From NCBI GenBank assembly GCA_027061785.1, contig JAMOVA010000002.1, forward strand, positions 1 through 64,000: a DNA stretch of 64,000 bases, written 5' to 3'. Position numbers and translations under genes: made by a program. The notes under the pieces are model-generated. The model did no database searches. It worked only from the letters and a program-made list of their open reading frames with translations, and was not told the DNA's origin. This DNA is from Thermoproteota archaeon (lineage in GTDB: Archaea; Korarchaeota; Korarchaeia; Korarchaeales; Korarchaeaceae). Below, piece by piece: positions 8,557 to 16,481 of this stretch (positions are counted from its first letter, which is position 1; each line of letters opens with the position of its first letter).

Positions 8557-10517
8557 GGAAGGTCTTCAGGGAGCTCAGGGAGTTTGAGGAGGTTTTGAAC
8601 CTCCTGATCAGCTATTCCAGACCCAAAACGATTGAGGAGATATCAATTGAGGATGCTCTGGGAAGGGTAGTGGCTGAGGACGTGGTATCGGATGTGGATG
8701 TACCGGGGTTCGACAGGGCGGCTGTTGACGGTTATGCCCTGAGGGCGGAGGACACCTTCTGGGTTGACGAGGATCGTCCGGCCAAGCTGAGGGTTATCGG
8801 TAGGGCTGCAGCCGGTCATCCCTTCCCGGGGATCGTCGATGAGGGAGAGGCGGTGGAGATAGCGACTGGAGCCCCTATCCCCAAGGGAGCCAATGCTGTG
8901 GTTATGGAGGAGCATACAGTCAGGGAGGGAGATTCGCTCCTCGTCTTCAGGGCCGTATCCCCGGGAGAGAATATTCACGGGGCTGGCTCCGATATAAGGA
9001 GGGGAGAAACAGTCATCTACTCCGATACGCTCCTCTCCGCGCGTGAAATAGGTGTACTGGCTGCAGTGGGCCGGACGAGGGTGAGGGTCTACGCTCCCCC
9101 CAAGGTGGGAATATTCTCGACGGGTGATGAGATAGTCCAACCGGGCGAGCCGCTCGACTTCGGGAAGATATATGACGTCAATTCCTTCACGGTGTTCACA
9201 TCCATACTTGAGGACGGCGGCATTCCGGAGAGGCTCGGCATACTCCCCGACGATTATGAGGCCATCAAGGGGGCATTGGAGGACGCCTTGGATAGGTTCG
9301 ATATGGTGATACTCTCCGGCAGCACCAGCGTAGGTGCAGGGGATGTGATGTACTGGATCCTCGAGGAGCTGGGACCTCCCGGTGTGCTAGTTCACGGCAT
9401 CGCTATACATCCGGGTAAGCCGACTGTCATAGCGGAATCGAGGGGAAAGCTCATCATAGGCCTCCCCGGATACCCCACCAGCGCCATGACCATCTACCAA
9501 TCCCTGATCTCCCCCCTCATAAGGAAGTGGAGCGGTAGGTTGGAGGAGGGCGGGGGCATCGTAAAGGCGGTCGCAGCTGAGAGGATCTTCGGGGAGAAGG
9601 GAAGGAAGGATCTGCTACCAGTCCATGTAGTGAGGGAGGGGGATCACTACCTCACTTTCCCAGTCCCCACGGGTTCCGAGGCAATAACCACGCTCTCCAG
9701 AGCGGATGGATTTGTGGTCATGGAGAAGAACGAGGAGATAATAGAGGAGGGTGAAGTCGTCGAGGTCCGCCTCTACAAGGGATCGAAGATAGCCGATGTT
9801 TCGGTCATGGGCAGCCATTGCTTGGGGCTGGAGAGGATACTATCCCACCTGAGGAGGGAGGGATACTCCGTCAAGGCCGTATTCGTGGGATCTACCGGTG
9901 GTTTCAAGGCGGTGAGCAGGAGGGAAGCGGATATAGCGGGAGTTCACGCTTTGGATCCAGAGAGCTGGACCTACAACATCCCGTTCATGGACAGCTACCA
10001 GTTCAAGGGCAAGGCGATACTCGTGAGGGGCTACAGCAGGGAGCAGGGTCTCATTCTGCCTAAGGGTAATCCGAAGGGCGTGAAGTCCATAAGGGATCTT
10101 ATAGAGAGGCAGGATCTCATGTTTATCAATAGGAATAAAGGTTCGGGCACTAGAATACTCTTGGATGCTCTCCTGAGGAAGGAAGCGGAGTCGCTGGGCC
10201 TGAACTTCGATGAGGTTAGGAGGAGGATAAAGGGTTACTGGAGTGAAGCTAAGTCCCACAGCGCTGTTGCTGCAGCCGTATACCACGGGATTGCAGATGT
10301 AGGTATTGGTATAAGGACAGCCGCATCCCTCTACGGCCTTGATTTCATCAAATTAGCTGAGGAGAACTACGACTTCCTGATAAAGAGCAGCTCCTTGGGG
10401 AGCGAACCAGTGAGCCGATTCTTGGAACTGCTCAGAGATCCAAGGCTGAGGGAGGAGATCAACTCGCTGGAGGGGATAGTGGCTGGAGATGATATGGGGG
10501 AGGTGCTCTGGAGTTAA
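8553..10517 (+). CDS. moeA: MoeA fused to a PBP-like (periplasmic-binding-type) C-terminal domain
   Basis: A 654-residue fusion. Residues 1 to about 410 are a complete MoeA (VPGFDRAAVDGYAL, FSTGDEIVQPGEPL, GLPGYPTSAM). From about residue 420 a second domain resembles the PBP-like domain of ModE/TupA/LysR-associated proteins, with HCLGLERILSHL, the NRNKGSGTRILLDALL signature and a late VGIGIRTAA segment. It lacks a signal peptide, so this domain is cytosolic and may sense or deliver molybdate or tungstate. Start ATG 8553 has GGAGGTGG 8 bases upstream; the GTG at 8541 lies inside that site. Its TAA overlaps the convergent moaB stop in the palindrome TTAA. Confidence 0.92.
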   Translation: MRKVFRELREFEEVLNLLISYSRPKTIEEISIEDALGRVVAEDVVSDVDVPGFDRAAVDGYALRAEDTFWVDEDRPAKLRVIGRAAAGHPFPGIVDEGEAVEIATGAPIPKGANAVVMEEHTVREGDSLLVFRAVSPGENIHGAGSDIRRGETVIYSDTLLSAREIGVLAAVGRTRVRVYAPPKVGIFSTGDEIVQPGEPLDFGKIYDVNSFTVFTSILEDGGIPERLGILPDDYEAIKGALEDALDRFDMVILSGSTSVGAGDVMYWILEELGPPGVLVHGIAIHPGKPTVIAESRGKLIIGLPGYPTSAMTIYQSLISPLIRKWSGRLEEGGGIVKAVAAERIFGEKGRKDLLPVHVVREGDHYLTFPVPTGSEAITTLSRADGFVVMEKNEEIIEEGEVVEVRLYKGSKIADVSVMGSHCLGLERILSHLRREGYSVKAVFVGSTGGFKAVSRREADIAGVHALDPESWTYNIPFMDSYQFKGKAILVRGYSREQGLILPKGNPKGVKSIRDLIERQDLMFINRNKGSGTRILLDALLRKEAESLGLNFDEVRRRIKGYWSEAKSHSAVAAAVYHGIADVGIGIRTAASLYGLDFIKLAEENYDFLIKSSSLGSEPVSRFLELLRDPRLREEINSLEGIVAGDDMGEVLWS

Positions 10518-11035
10518 TGGCCGCCCCTAGCCAAGTACACTAGATGAGCCGCTTCGGGAAGTATGAGCTTGGTGAGTGCGAGCTCCACACCATCCGGAGA
10601 TCCAGGTAGGAGGAAGACCAGTGACCCGTTGAAGACCCCAGCGGAAGCCCTGCTTGCCATGGCCGCGCTGCCCACCTGTTCGTAGCTCAACCACCTGAAC
10701 AGCTCCCCGAACCCCGGTATCTTCCTCTCGAAGAGGGGCTCCACCGTGTCCGGGGTCACATCGGTTGGATGCAGCCCGGTCCCTCCGCTGAAGATTATGA
10801 CGTCCGAATCATGGGTTGCCTTGAGGAGGGCATCCCTGATAGCACTAGGTCTGTCTGGTATTACCTCCCTCCTGATCAGTCTGTGGCCTGCCTTCCTGAT
10901 CAAGCCCTCAGCGAGCTCGCCAGTTAGGTCCTCCTTACCCTTCCCGGACGATCTGGAGGTACTCACTATGTAGAGGGAGAAAGATACAGATTTAGGCGCC
11001 TTGGCCTTGTGCTCGTCCGGAACTGATGCGGGCAT
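10514..11035 (-). CDS. moaB: Molybdenum cofactor biosynthesis protein MoaB/MogA
   Basis: A 173-residue MoCF-domain protein that in archaea adenylates molybdopterin before metal insertion by MoeA. It has the conserved SGGTGLHPTDVTPDTVEP segment, with GGTG and the catalytic-site aspartates, and GSPDGVELAL near the end. It is convergent with the moeA fusion, the two stops sharing four bases. The N-terminus before SVSFSLYIVSTSR is variable, so the exact start is less sure. Together with two moeA genes and moaD it gives the late steps of the pathway. Confidence 0.92.
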   Translation of the reverse strand: MPASVPDEHKAKAPKSVSFSLYIVSTSRSSGKGKEDLTGELAEGLIRKAGHRLIRREVIPDRPSAIRDALLKATHDSDVIIFSGGTGLHPTDVTPDTVEPLFERKIPGFGELFRWLSYEQVGSAAMASRASAGVFNGSLVFLLPGSPDGVELALTKLILPEAAHLVYLARGGH

Positions 11036-11094
11036 ATGGGTGTGATAAAGAGACCATCTTAATATTCTTGCACTAAGTTTTACCCCGGTTGGAA

Positions 11095-11544
11095 ATGACC
11101 CATCGGAAGGAGGAAGGGATAACTCCCGGGCTCCAAGAGTATCTGACTGCTATCTACAGGCTTAAGAAGAAGGGAAAGAAGGTTGTGAGAGTGAAGGAAT
11201 TGGCTGAGGAGATGGGCGTCAGGCTATCTAGCGTTACGGACGCTGCGAAGAGGCTTTCCAGTCTGGGGTTAATCAGTTACGAGAAGTACGGATATATCGA
11301 CCTCACTCCCGAGGGTGAAAGGATAGCCTCGTCCACGCTCAACAGAGAGGAGGTTTTTTACAGGTTTCTAAGAGAGATCCTGAGCATGGAGGAGAAGAAA
11401 GCTAGAGAGGAAGCTTGCTGGGTGGAGCACGGCGTTGGTGATGAGACCATCCTCCGCATTTCGATGCTGATGTCCTTCCTCGAAGAGTGTGTAAACGATT
11501 TTAAGGAAAAATTCGAGAAATTCTTGGAGAACAGATCATGCTGA
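11095..11544 (+). CDS. DtxR/MntR-family metal-dependent transcriptional regulator
   Basis: A 149-residue winged-helix repressor. Residues 10-75 form the DtxR HTH (GLQEYLTAIYRLKKKG, then RVKELAEEMGVRLSSVTDAAKRL and a wing YEKYGYIDLTPEG), and the rest is a helical dimerisation domain with acidic and Cys/His residues (EEACWVEHGV) where metal ligands lie in the family. It lacks the C-terminal FeoA-like SH3 domain of full DtxR. It may control metal uptake or the adjacent cofactor genes. ATG 11095 is chosen over TTG 11089. Confidence 0.85.
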   Translation: MTHRKEEGITPGLQEYLTAIYRLKKKGKKVVRVKELAEEMGVRLSSVTDAAKRLSSLGLISYEKYGYIDLTPEGERIASSTLNREEVFYRFLREILSMEEKKAREEACWVEHGVGDETILRISMLMSFLEECVNDFKEKFEKFLENRSC

Positions 11545-11667
11545 TATATTTAAATTCTATTTTTAGCCTGATTATCCTCCCAGCAGGGTAATTCAGCTCT
11601 CTGTAATGTCATAAAAAGGTTAAATAGGATCTCCCCCCACTTATCACGCCCTTAGGGGGTGTTAGGT

Positions 11668-11895
11668 ATGGCTAAGTACAAGATAGTCCATGATAGGGAG
11701 TCCTGCATAGCCGATGGAGTTTGTGCCTCTCTCTGCCCGGACAACTGGGTGATCGAGGACGACGGGCTAGCCAGCCCGATAAAGACCGAGCTTGACGACC
11801 TCGGCTGCAACATGGAGGCAGCTCAGGCCTGTCCCGTCAACATAATACACATCTACGAGATCAAGGAGGACGGAACCGAGGTCCAGCTCATCTGA
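11668..11895 (+). CDS. Single-cluster ferredoxin with Asp ligand (Pyrococcus-type)
   Basis: A 75-residue ferredoxin. The cluster motif is C13-IA-D16-GV-C19 with a distal C55-P, so one position that is normally Cys is Asp, as in Pyrococcus furiosus ferredoxin, whose 4Fe-4S cluster is Asp-ligated and easily becomes 3Fe-4S. Cys23 and Cys47 occupy the positions of the disulfide in that protein. It is probably the electron carrier for AOR and other oxidoreductases. ATG 11668 is preceded by GGGGGTG; an AT-rich GGTTAAATAGG about 45 bases upstream may be its promoter. Confidence 0.93.
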   Translation: MAKYKIVHDRESCIADGVCASLCPDNWVIEDDGLASPIKTELDDLGCNMEAAQACPVNIIHIYEIKEDGTEVQLI

Positions 11896-11910
11896 TCTCT
11901 ATTTTATTTT

Positions 11911-12234
11911 GGGCGGTGGGCTCCCCCGAGGTGGATAGCGGGTTCGGGAGCCCCCCTCATTCTCCCTCGGACGCTCACCCCAGCACACTGGCAGCGCCGA
12001 CCGTCCACCTTAGGGCTGCTCCCTTCCGGGCCTGACCCGTTTCGGTGGTAAAGGGGCTCACCCCGTCCCTCCGGGCGGGGATGCCCCACCGGCGGCCCGC
12101 CAGCGCCAAGGATCATCGGTCCGGGGGAGGGAGGAGGGCTCCCTACCCGCTACCGCCCCCGGGGGTTACTGGCCCCGGCATTAGCCTTCCGGTTCAGGGG
12201 ACGGCTACTCCCCCGGCCCTACCCCACCGCCCAC
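11911..12234 (-). ncRNA. ffs: Signal recognition particle 7S RNA
   Basis: A structured RNA of about 320 nt on the minus strand. The SRP helix 8 core, read as GGTCAGGCCCGGAAGGGAGC with AGCCC following, lies at about 12012-12038. The ends pair: GGGCGGTGGG at 12223-12232 (minus sense) with CCCACCGCCC at 11911-11920, forming the terminal helix 5/1 region typical of archaeal SRP RNA. Bounds are estimated from this pairing. Its partner SRP54 is at 40.7-42.0 kb. Confidence 0.93.
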
Positions 12235-12269
12235 TAACCGTCACCGAGATCGAAATAAAAAGGGTAGCT

Positions 12270-12950
12270 TCACGGAGTGAACCTCCTTACCTCATCTCCG
12301 AAAGCCACCAAGACCTCATCTACCAGTTCCGTAAATATGCCTACCTCCACGACTCCAGGATACAGCTTCAGGAGCTTTTCGACCGGTTCAGGTTCCTCTA
12401 GGGGTTGGCAGTGCACGTCCAATATGTAATTGCCATTGTCCGACACGAAGATTCCATCTCCAGAGTAGCGTAATCGAGCTTCCGAATTCAGTGCACCTTC
12501 TATCAGTTCCTTCGTCCATAGATACCCGTAAGGGAGGACCTCCACCGGTAAAGGCCTCTTGGTGCACAGCCTGTTCACCACCTTGGAATGGTCCGCTATC
12601 ACCAAGTAGTAGTCGCTACTCGTAGCCAAGATCTTCTCCCTGACGAGAGCACCCCCTCCCCCCTTAAGCAGGTTGAGCTCGCCATCTATCTCATCGGCCC
12701 CGTCTATGGTGAGATCAGGCTTTCCGTACTCAGGATCCACCAGTGTCAATCCGTGTCTCCTAGCCTCGGCCTCTATCTGGCTGGACGAGGGTATAGCCTT
12801 TATCTTGGCTACTAGGTCGCTCTTCGCAAGCTCCTCCACGAACGCCGCCACCGTTGTACCGGATCCAAGACCGAGTAACTCCACTCTCTCCTTCTTGAGT
12901 AGCTCCAGTGCCTTTCTGGCGACCACCCTCTTCTCGTACTCTGTGCTCAT
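12270..12950 (-). CDS. rpiA: Ribose-5-phosphate isomerase A
   Basis: A 226-residue RpiA interconverting ribose-5-phosphate and ribulose-5-phosphate. Diagnostic motifs are GLGSGTTVAAFVEEL (phosphate binding), DGADEID, and KGGGGALVREKI with the catalytic acid/base region. It starts with ATG after GGTGATCC, which overlaps the end of the Drg-like GTPase gene, so translation is probably coupled. With 6-phospho-3-hexuloisomerase at 20.8 kb it fits the archaeal ribulose-monophosphate route to pentoses. Confidence 0.94.
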   Translation of the reverse strand: MSTEYEKRVVARKALELLKKERVELLGLGSGTTVAAFVEELAKSDLVAKIKAIPSSSQIEAEARRHGLTLVDPEYGKPDLTIDGADEIDGELNLLKGGGGALVREKILATSSDYYLVIADHSKVVNRLCTKRPLPVEVLPYGYLWTKELIEGALNSEARLRYSGDGIFVSDNGNYILDVHCQPLEEPEPVEKLLKLYPGVVEVGIFTELVDEVLVAFGDEVRRFTP

Positions 12951-12957
12951 GAAAGGA

Positions 12958-14124
12958 TCACCTGACCACTATCTCCACTATATCGCCGTCCTCCAAGACA
13001 AAGTCCGCTCCGACCTTCATTGGTGAGTAGGGGAGCCTATCCGACCAGACTTTGGCGTATCTAAACCTCTCCTTGAAAGATTGGTGAATAAACCTGGCCA
13101 GATCCAAGACGGTGGATCCCCTCTCCAAGATGACCGCCTTCTCGGAGGGTTCTCTCTCATTCCTAGCCTTCGTGAACACCCTTATGAGTCCAAGTTCCCT
13201 GAGGATCATCTCGCCCAGTTCGTCATTACTGGGCAGCTTGGTCGGGAATGAGATCACGGCCAGGGCCCTCTCTCCATATCTAGCTTCCACCTCTCGCAAC
13301 AGGGAATCGTCCCTGGTCAGATCCATCTTGGTGAGGAAGATTATGAAAGGTTTGTACTTCTTCTCGCCGAAAACGGCTTCCTCCACATCTTCGAGGGTCA
13401 CCCTGCCCTCGATTTCGACCCAAGCCCGTTCAATGCCGTAGGACCTCAGGATCTCCTTGACATCCCTCTCGTTACCGTCCAATATCCTGCCCTTATTCAC
13501 GATTATGATTGTGGGAGCTGCCCTGCTCCTCCTTATCCTCACCCTCCCACTTGGTCTCTCCAGTACTATCCCCCTAGATTCCAAGAAGGAGACCAGCTCG
13601 TCCAATTGAGTGGTCGGATCATCGGTAGAGCTGACGACTATGCCCAAGATGTCCGCGTTTCCAGCCAAGGCCACCGAGAGATTGGTGGGACCTCCTTGGG
13701 CCTGGGGTATTATGGGAGGAGCTTCTACTATCTGTATCTGGGCCCCCTTGAATTCCATCATTCCCTCTACCGGCCTTATTGTGGTGTAGGGATTCGGGGA
13801 GATCTCCACTCTGGCGTTAGTCAGGGTCGATAGTATGGTACTCCGTCCCGAGTTGGTGAAGCCTATGAGGACCATCTGGGCAGCTCCTCTCTTCTCAACC
13901 ATGAGAGACGGCCCTTTAGACCTCTTGCTCGTTCTCCTCCTCTCGATTTCCTCCCTCAGCTCGGCCATTCTCCTCTTGATGAACTTCTCCATCTTCTCGG
14001 TTCCCTTGTGCTTCGGTATCAGTGCGTAGAACTCTTTCAACTTCTGAAGCTTCTCTTCCGGTGTTTTAGCCTTTGAATATTCCTCCCACTTGGCCTGGGC
14101 CTCGGGAGGTATGTTCGTGGGCAT
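12958..14124 (-). CDS. Drg-like (Obg/TGS) GTPase with altered nucleotide-binding motifs
   Basis: A 388-residue protein laid out like archaeal Drg GTPases: a Lys/Glu-rich helical N-terminus, a G domain from about residue 80, and a C-terminal TGS domain (TVLDLARFIHQSF to the end, GDIVEIVVR). The motifs deviate: the P-loop is GFTNSGRST, with Arg94 in place of Lys; the G3 position reads VEAPPIIP instead of DxPG; and G4 reads TKMD. Family members bind ribosomes and translation factors. Nucleotide binding here may be weak or different. It sits between MBF1 and RpiA, overlapping the MBF1 end by one base. Confidence 0.85.
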   Translation of the reverse strand: MPTNIPPEAQAKWEEYSKAKTPEEKLQKLKEFYALIPKHKGTEKMEKFIKRRMAELREEIERRRTSKRSKGPSLMVEKRGAAQMVLIGFTNSGRSTILSTLTNARVEISPNPYTTIRPVEGMMEFKGAQIQIVEAPPIIPQAQGGPTNLSVALAGNADILGIVVSSTDDPTTQLDELVSFLESRGIVLERPSGRVRIRRSRAAPTIIIVNKGRILDGNERDVKEILRSYGIERAWVEIEGRVTLEDVEEAVFGEKKYKPFIIFLTKMDLTRDDSLLREVEARYGERALAVISFPTKLPSNDELGEMILRELGLIRVFTKARNEREPSEKAVILERGSTVLDLARFIHQSFKERFRYAKVWSDRLPYSPMKVGADFVLEDGDIVEIVVR

Positions 14125-14681
14125 TACCTCTTCCTCCTCTTCTTCTTCACCTCTACTATCTCACCCAAGGTAATTGACTTTATGGATGCCGGAGGGGCCG
14201 TCTCTGGTAGAGCAGACGCGCTCCTCTCGGGGTTCCTCTGTATTATGGTGATCTCCAGCAATTTCTCTATAGCCCGAGCCACCTCGTAAGGTGGAATGAC
14301 CTTCTCCGCCTCAATATTGCGGAGGAGAGATGCTTTTATGTTCAAAGCCGCAGCCACCTGCTCTATGGTTAGGCCTAAGGACTCCCTGGCCTCCCTTATC
14401 TTACCCCCGTAACCCTCCACGTACTCTATTTCCTCCACTTTCGTCCTCTTCTTGGGAGTAGGAACTCCTTTAGGGGGCTTTCTGGGAGGTTCCCTCTTCA
14501 ACGGCGCCTCCGCCTTGGTCTCCCTTATGGTGACCTTCACTTCCTTCTTCTCTCTCTTCCTCAGGAGTTTTCTAGCGCAGCTCGGGCAGACCATCGCCTT
14601 ATAACCGTCCAGATCGACTATCACGGGCTTACCGACGAAAGTACCGCCGCATATCTCACAGACATAGACTTCCTCCGACAA
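14124..14681 (-). CDS. Archaeal multiprotein-bridging factor 1 (MBF1) family, zinc ribbon + HTH
   Basis: A 185-residue protein with an N-terminal treble-type zinc ribbon (CEICGG at 8-13 and CPSCARK about residue 32), a basic linker rich in Lys and Pro, and a cro-type HTH (GGKIREARESLGLTIEQVAAALNIK with LLRNIE and PPYEVARAIEKLL). This is the architecture of archaeal MBF1, reported to bind the 30S ribosomal subunit. The start is TTG 14681 preceded by GAGGGACC. It is divergent from the alpha-NAC gene, sharing an AT-rich promoter stretch. Confidence 0.92.
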   Translation of the reverse strand: MSEEVYVCEICGGTFVGKPVIVDLDGYKAMVCPSCARKLLRKREKKEVKVTIRETKAEAPLKREPPRKPPKGVPTPKKRTKVEEIEYVEGYGGKIREARESLGLTIEQVAAALNIKASLLRNIEAEKVIPPYEVARAIEKLLEITIIQRNPERSASALPETAPPASIKSITLGEIVEVKKKRRKR

Positions 14682-14715
14682 GGTCCCTCGCTCCCATGCC
14701 CCTCCCTCCTAAGGT

Positions 14716-14730
14716 AAACTTTACTTTTAC
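14716..14730 (+). promoter_or_regulatory. TATA box for the NAC gene
   Basis: The AT-rich AAACTTTACTTTTAC element is centred about 26 bases before ATG 14748. No Shine-Dalgarno site intervenes, as in leaderless archaeal messages. Confidence 0.45.
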
Positions 14731-14747
14731 TCGAACTTAAGGCCCAT

Positions 14748-15113
14748 ATGATGAGAAAGTTCAGGCCCAAGGACTTGGAAAAGATGCTGAGGAGCATGGG
14801 AGTGAAGGTCCAGACGCTGGATGCGGAGGAGGTCTTGATAAGGCTCAGGGATGGAACGGCCCTGCGCATATCCGATCCTCAGGTCTCGGTGACTAAAGTG
14901 GGAGGGGAGGAGATCTATCAAGTGATGGGAAGGGTGGAAGAGGTCTCTGAGATCGAGGAGAAGGGTGAAGAGGTCTACGAACCCACTGAGGAGGACATCT
15001 CTCTGGTCGCCTCCCAGGCGGGAGTGGACAGGGAGACCGCCAGAAAGGCACTTATAGAAGCCGGTGGTGATCTAGCGGAGGCCATCTTGAGGCTCACGGA
15101 GGGAGCTACTTGA
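14748..15113 (+). CDS. nac: Nascent polypeptide-associated complex protein (alpha-NAC)
   Basis: A 121-residue archaeal NAC that binds nascent chains at the ribosomal exit. The NAC domain spans about residues 10-65 (DLEKMLRSMGVKVQTLDAEE, then ISDPQVSVTKVGGEEIYQVMG), and a UBA domain closes the protein (EEDISLVASQAGVDRETARKAL, GGDLAEAILRLT). An ATG-ATG start leaves one residue of ambiguity. The stop codon overlaps the TTG start of the HIT gene (TTGA), so the two are translationally coupled. Confidence 0.94.
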   Translation: MMRKFRPKDLEKMLRSMGVKVQTLDAEEVLIRLRDGTALRISDPQVSVTKVGGEEIYQVMGRVEEVSEIEEKGEEVYEPTEEDISLVASQAGVDRETARKALIEAGGDLAEAILRLTEGAT

Positions 15114-15628
15114 GCCTTAGGAGACTATGGGCAGTATGGAGGATGCCCTACATCAAGTTGCTCGCTACCGAGGCGGGAAAGGAGTGCATATTCTGCACCC
15201 TACCGGCTGAGGGTAGGGACGAGGAGAACCTCATCCTGTATAGATCCGAGCACTGCTTCATCATACTGAACAAGTACCCCTACAATCCGGGCCATTTGAT
15301 GGTGGCACCCTACAGACACGTGGCCAGCATAGAGGACCTGACGGAGGAGGAGGCTATCGACATGTGGAAGTTGATACGCCTGTCCATGCTCACCCTGAGG
15401 AGGGCCATGAACCCGGAGGGGTTCAACGTCGGCGCGAATATAGGCAAAGCAGCTGGGGCCGGTTTCGAAGGGCACGTGCACATACACATAGTCCCTCGCT
15501 GGAACGGGGACACGAATTTCATGCCGGTGATAGGCAACACGAAGGTCGTCAGCGATGCCCTGAGGAATACGTACACGGAGCTCAAGAAAGCCCTCTCTGA
15601 AGTCCTAAAGGAGTTGGGTGGTTCCTGA
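15110..15628 (+). CDS. HIT-family nucleotide hydrolase/phosphorylase
   Basis: A 172-residue histidine-triad protein. The N-terminus contains LWAVWRMPYIK, matching the LWAPWRxxYI entry of Ap4A-type HIT proteins; a CxFC-type pair (CIFC) may bind zinc; and the catalytic triad is GHVHIHIVPRW. Members hydrolyse or phosphorolyse dinucleoside polyphosphates or AMP-lysine adducts. The TTG start at 15110 overlaps the NAC stop and is needed to include the conserved LWAVWR; the internal ATG at 15143 would remove it. Confidence 0.9.
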   Translation: MSLRRLWAVWRMPYIKLLATEAGKECIFCTLPAEGRDEENLILYRSEHCFIILNKYPYNPGHLMVAPYRHVASIEDLTEEEAIDMWKLIRLSMLTLRRAMNPEGFNVGANIGKAAGAGFEGHVHIHIVPRWNGDTNFMPVIGNTKVVSDALRNTYTELKKALSEVLKELGGS

Positions 15629-15668
15629 GAAAAGCTTTTTTATCGTATGGTGTGGATTACTTGGAACT

Positions 15669-15742
15669 GGGGCCGTGGTCTAGCTTGGTAGGATGCCGGC
15701 CTCGGGAGCCGGAGGTCCCGGGTTCAAATCCCGGCGGCCCCA
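15669..15742 (+). tRNA. tRNA-Pro (anticodon CGG)
   Basis: The acceptor GGGGCCG pairs with CGGCCCC, discriminator A. The anticodon stem CCGGC/GCCGG encloses CTCGGGA (anticodon CGG, codon CCG), and the T arm is CCGGG-TTCAAAT-CCCGG. CCA is not encoded. An AT-rich TTTTTTATCG about 30 bases upstream is a plausible TATA box. Confidence 0.95.
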
Positions 15743-15807
15743 TTCTCCCCGAGACCCCATGAGATTTAGTAAAACTTATTTGAGAGTTCAGGCGTATTCT
15801 GAATGAG

Positions 15808-15882
15808 AGCCCCGGGCGGGATTCGAACCCGCGACCTGCCGCTTACGAGGCGGCCGCTCTGACCGGGCTGAGCTACCGGGGC
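15808..15882 (-). tRNA. tRNA-Thr (anticodon CGT)
   Basis: Minus-strand cloverleaf with acceptor GCCCCGG/CCGGGGC, anticodon stem GCCGC/GCGGC around CTCGTAA (anticodon CGT, codon ACG), and T arm CGGG-TTCGAAT-CCCG. It closely resembles the TGT isoacceptor at 3.4 kb, but here CCA is not encoded and the D loop is longer. Confidence 0.95.
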
Positions 15883-15941
15883 CATTGGTTAGATCGATAA
15901 GGCCGGTAATAAACTTTACTAGGTGAGGGAGACCGAAAAGC

Positions 15942-16481
15942 ATGAGCGAAGAGGACTTGATAGTTCTAGCGCTCGCCGTTGTCGCTAGGGACTTGAGCCT
16001 CGCTAGGAAGATGGTCAATTTTGCCAAGGATGGAGTTCTGGAGGAGGGAGAGATGCAGGAGAAACTGAAACTGCCACCGACAGAGCTGCGGCAGCTCCTC
16101 TATAGGATGCAGGACTCCAACTTGGTCGTGCAGTTGGGTACGAAGGAAGACGAGGCGGGGAACAGGCTTACCTACTGGAGGATAAACAGCGATCTGGCCA
16201 AATCCTTCCTCCTGAGGAAGTTCAAGGAGGTGAGGGAGATGCTCATCAGGAGGAAAGAGGAGGAGTCCTCCGGGGAGTATTACGTTTGTGCCGCTGATCC
16301 CACCCACATAAGGCTGAGCTTCGATGAGGTGATATCGCGGATGGATGAATCCGGCCTCGTCTGTCCGGTGTGCGGCGCTATGCTGGAGCCAGTGGACAGG
16401 GAGAAGATACTGGAGGAGATAGAGAGGATGCTTGATGTTCTTAATAGGGCACTGGAGGTACTGGAAGGAGAGGCAAGTTGA
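15942..16481 (+). CDS. tfe: Transcription factor E alpha (TFE)
   Basis: A 179-residue TFE that helps open promoters by stabilising RNA polymerase. The extended winged helix spans residues 5-95 (ELRQLLYRMQDSNLV, TYWRINSD), and a C-terminal zinc ribbon follows. The ribbon is unusual: ligand candidates are Cys116, His122, Cys141 and Cys144, rather than the common four cysteines (YVCAADPTH, then CPVC). It is followed by a DUF2110 gene with a TTGA overlap, a frequent archaeal pairing, and is flanked by tRNA genes. Confidence 0.92.
   Translation: MSEEDLIVLALAVVARDLSLARKMVNFAKDGVLEEGEMQEKLKLPPTELRQLLYRMQDSNLVVQLGTKEDEAGNRLTYWRINSDLAKSFLLRKFKEVREMLIRRKEEESSGEYYVCAADPTHIRLSFDEVISRMDESGLVCPVCGAMLEPVDREKILEEIERMLDVLNRALEVLEGEAS

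Noticed and set aside
12045-12401. Plus-strand ORF of 118 codons
   Set aside because: It runs through the SRP RNA and the end of rpiA; composition follows the structured RNA, not a protein.
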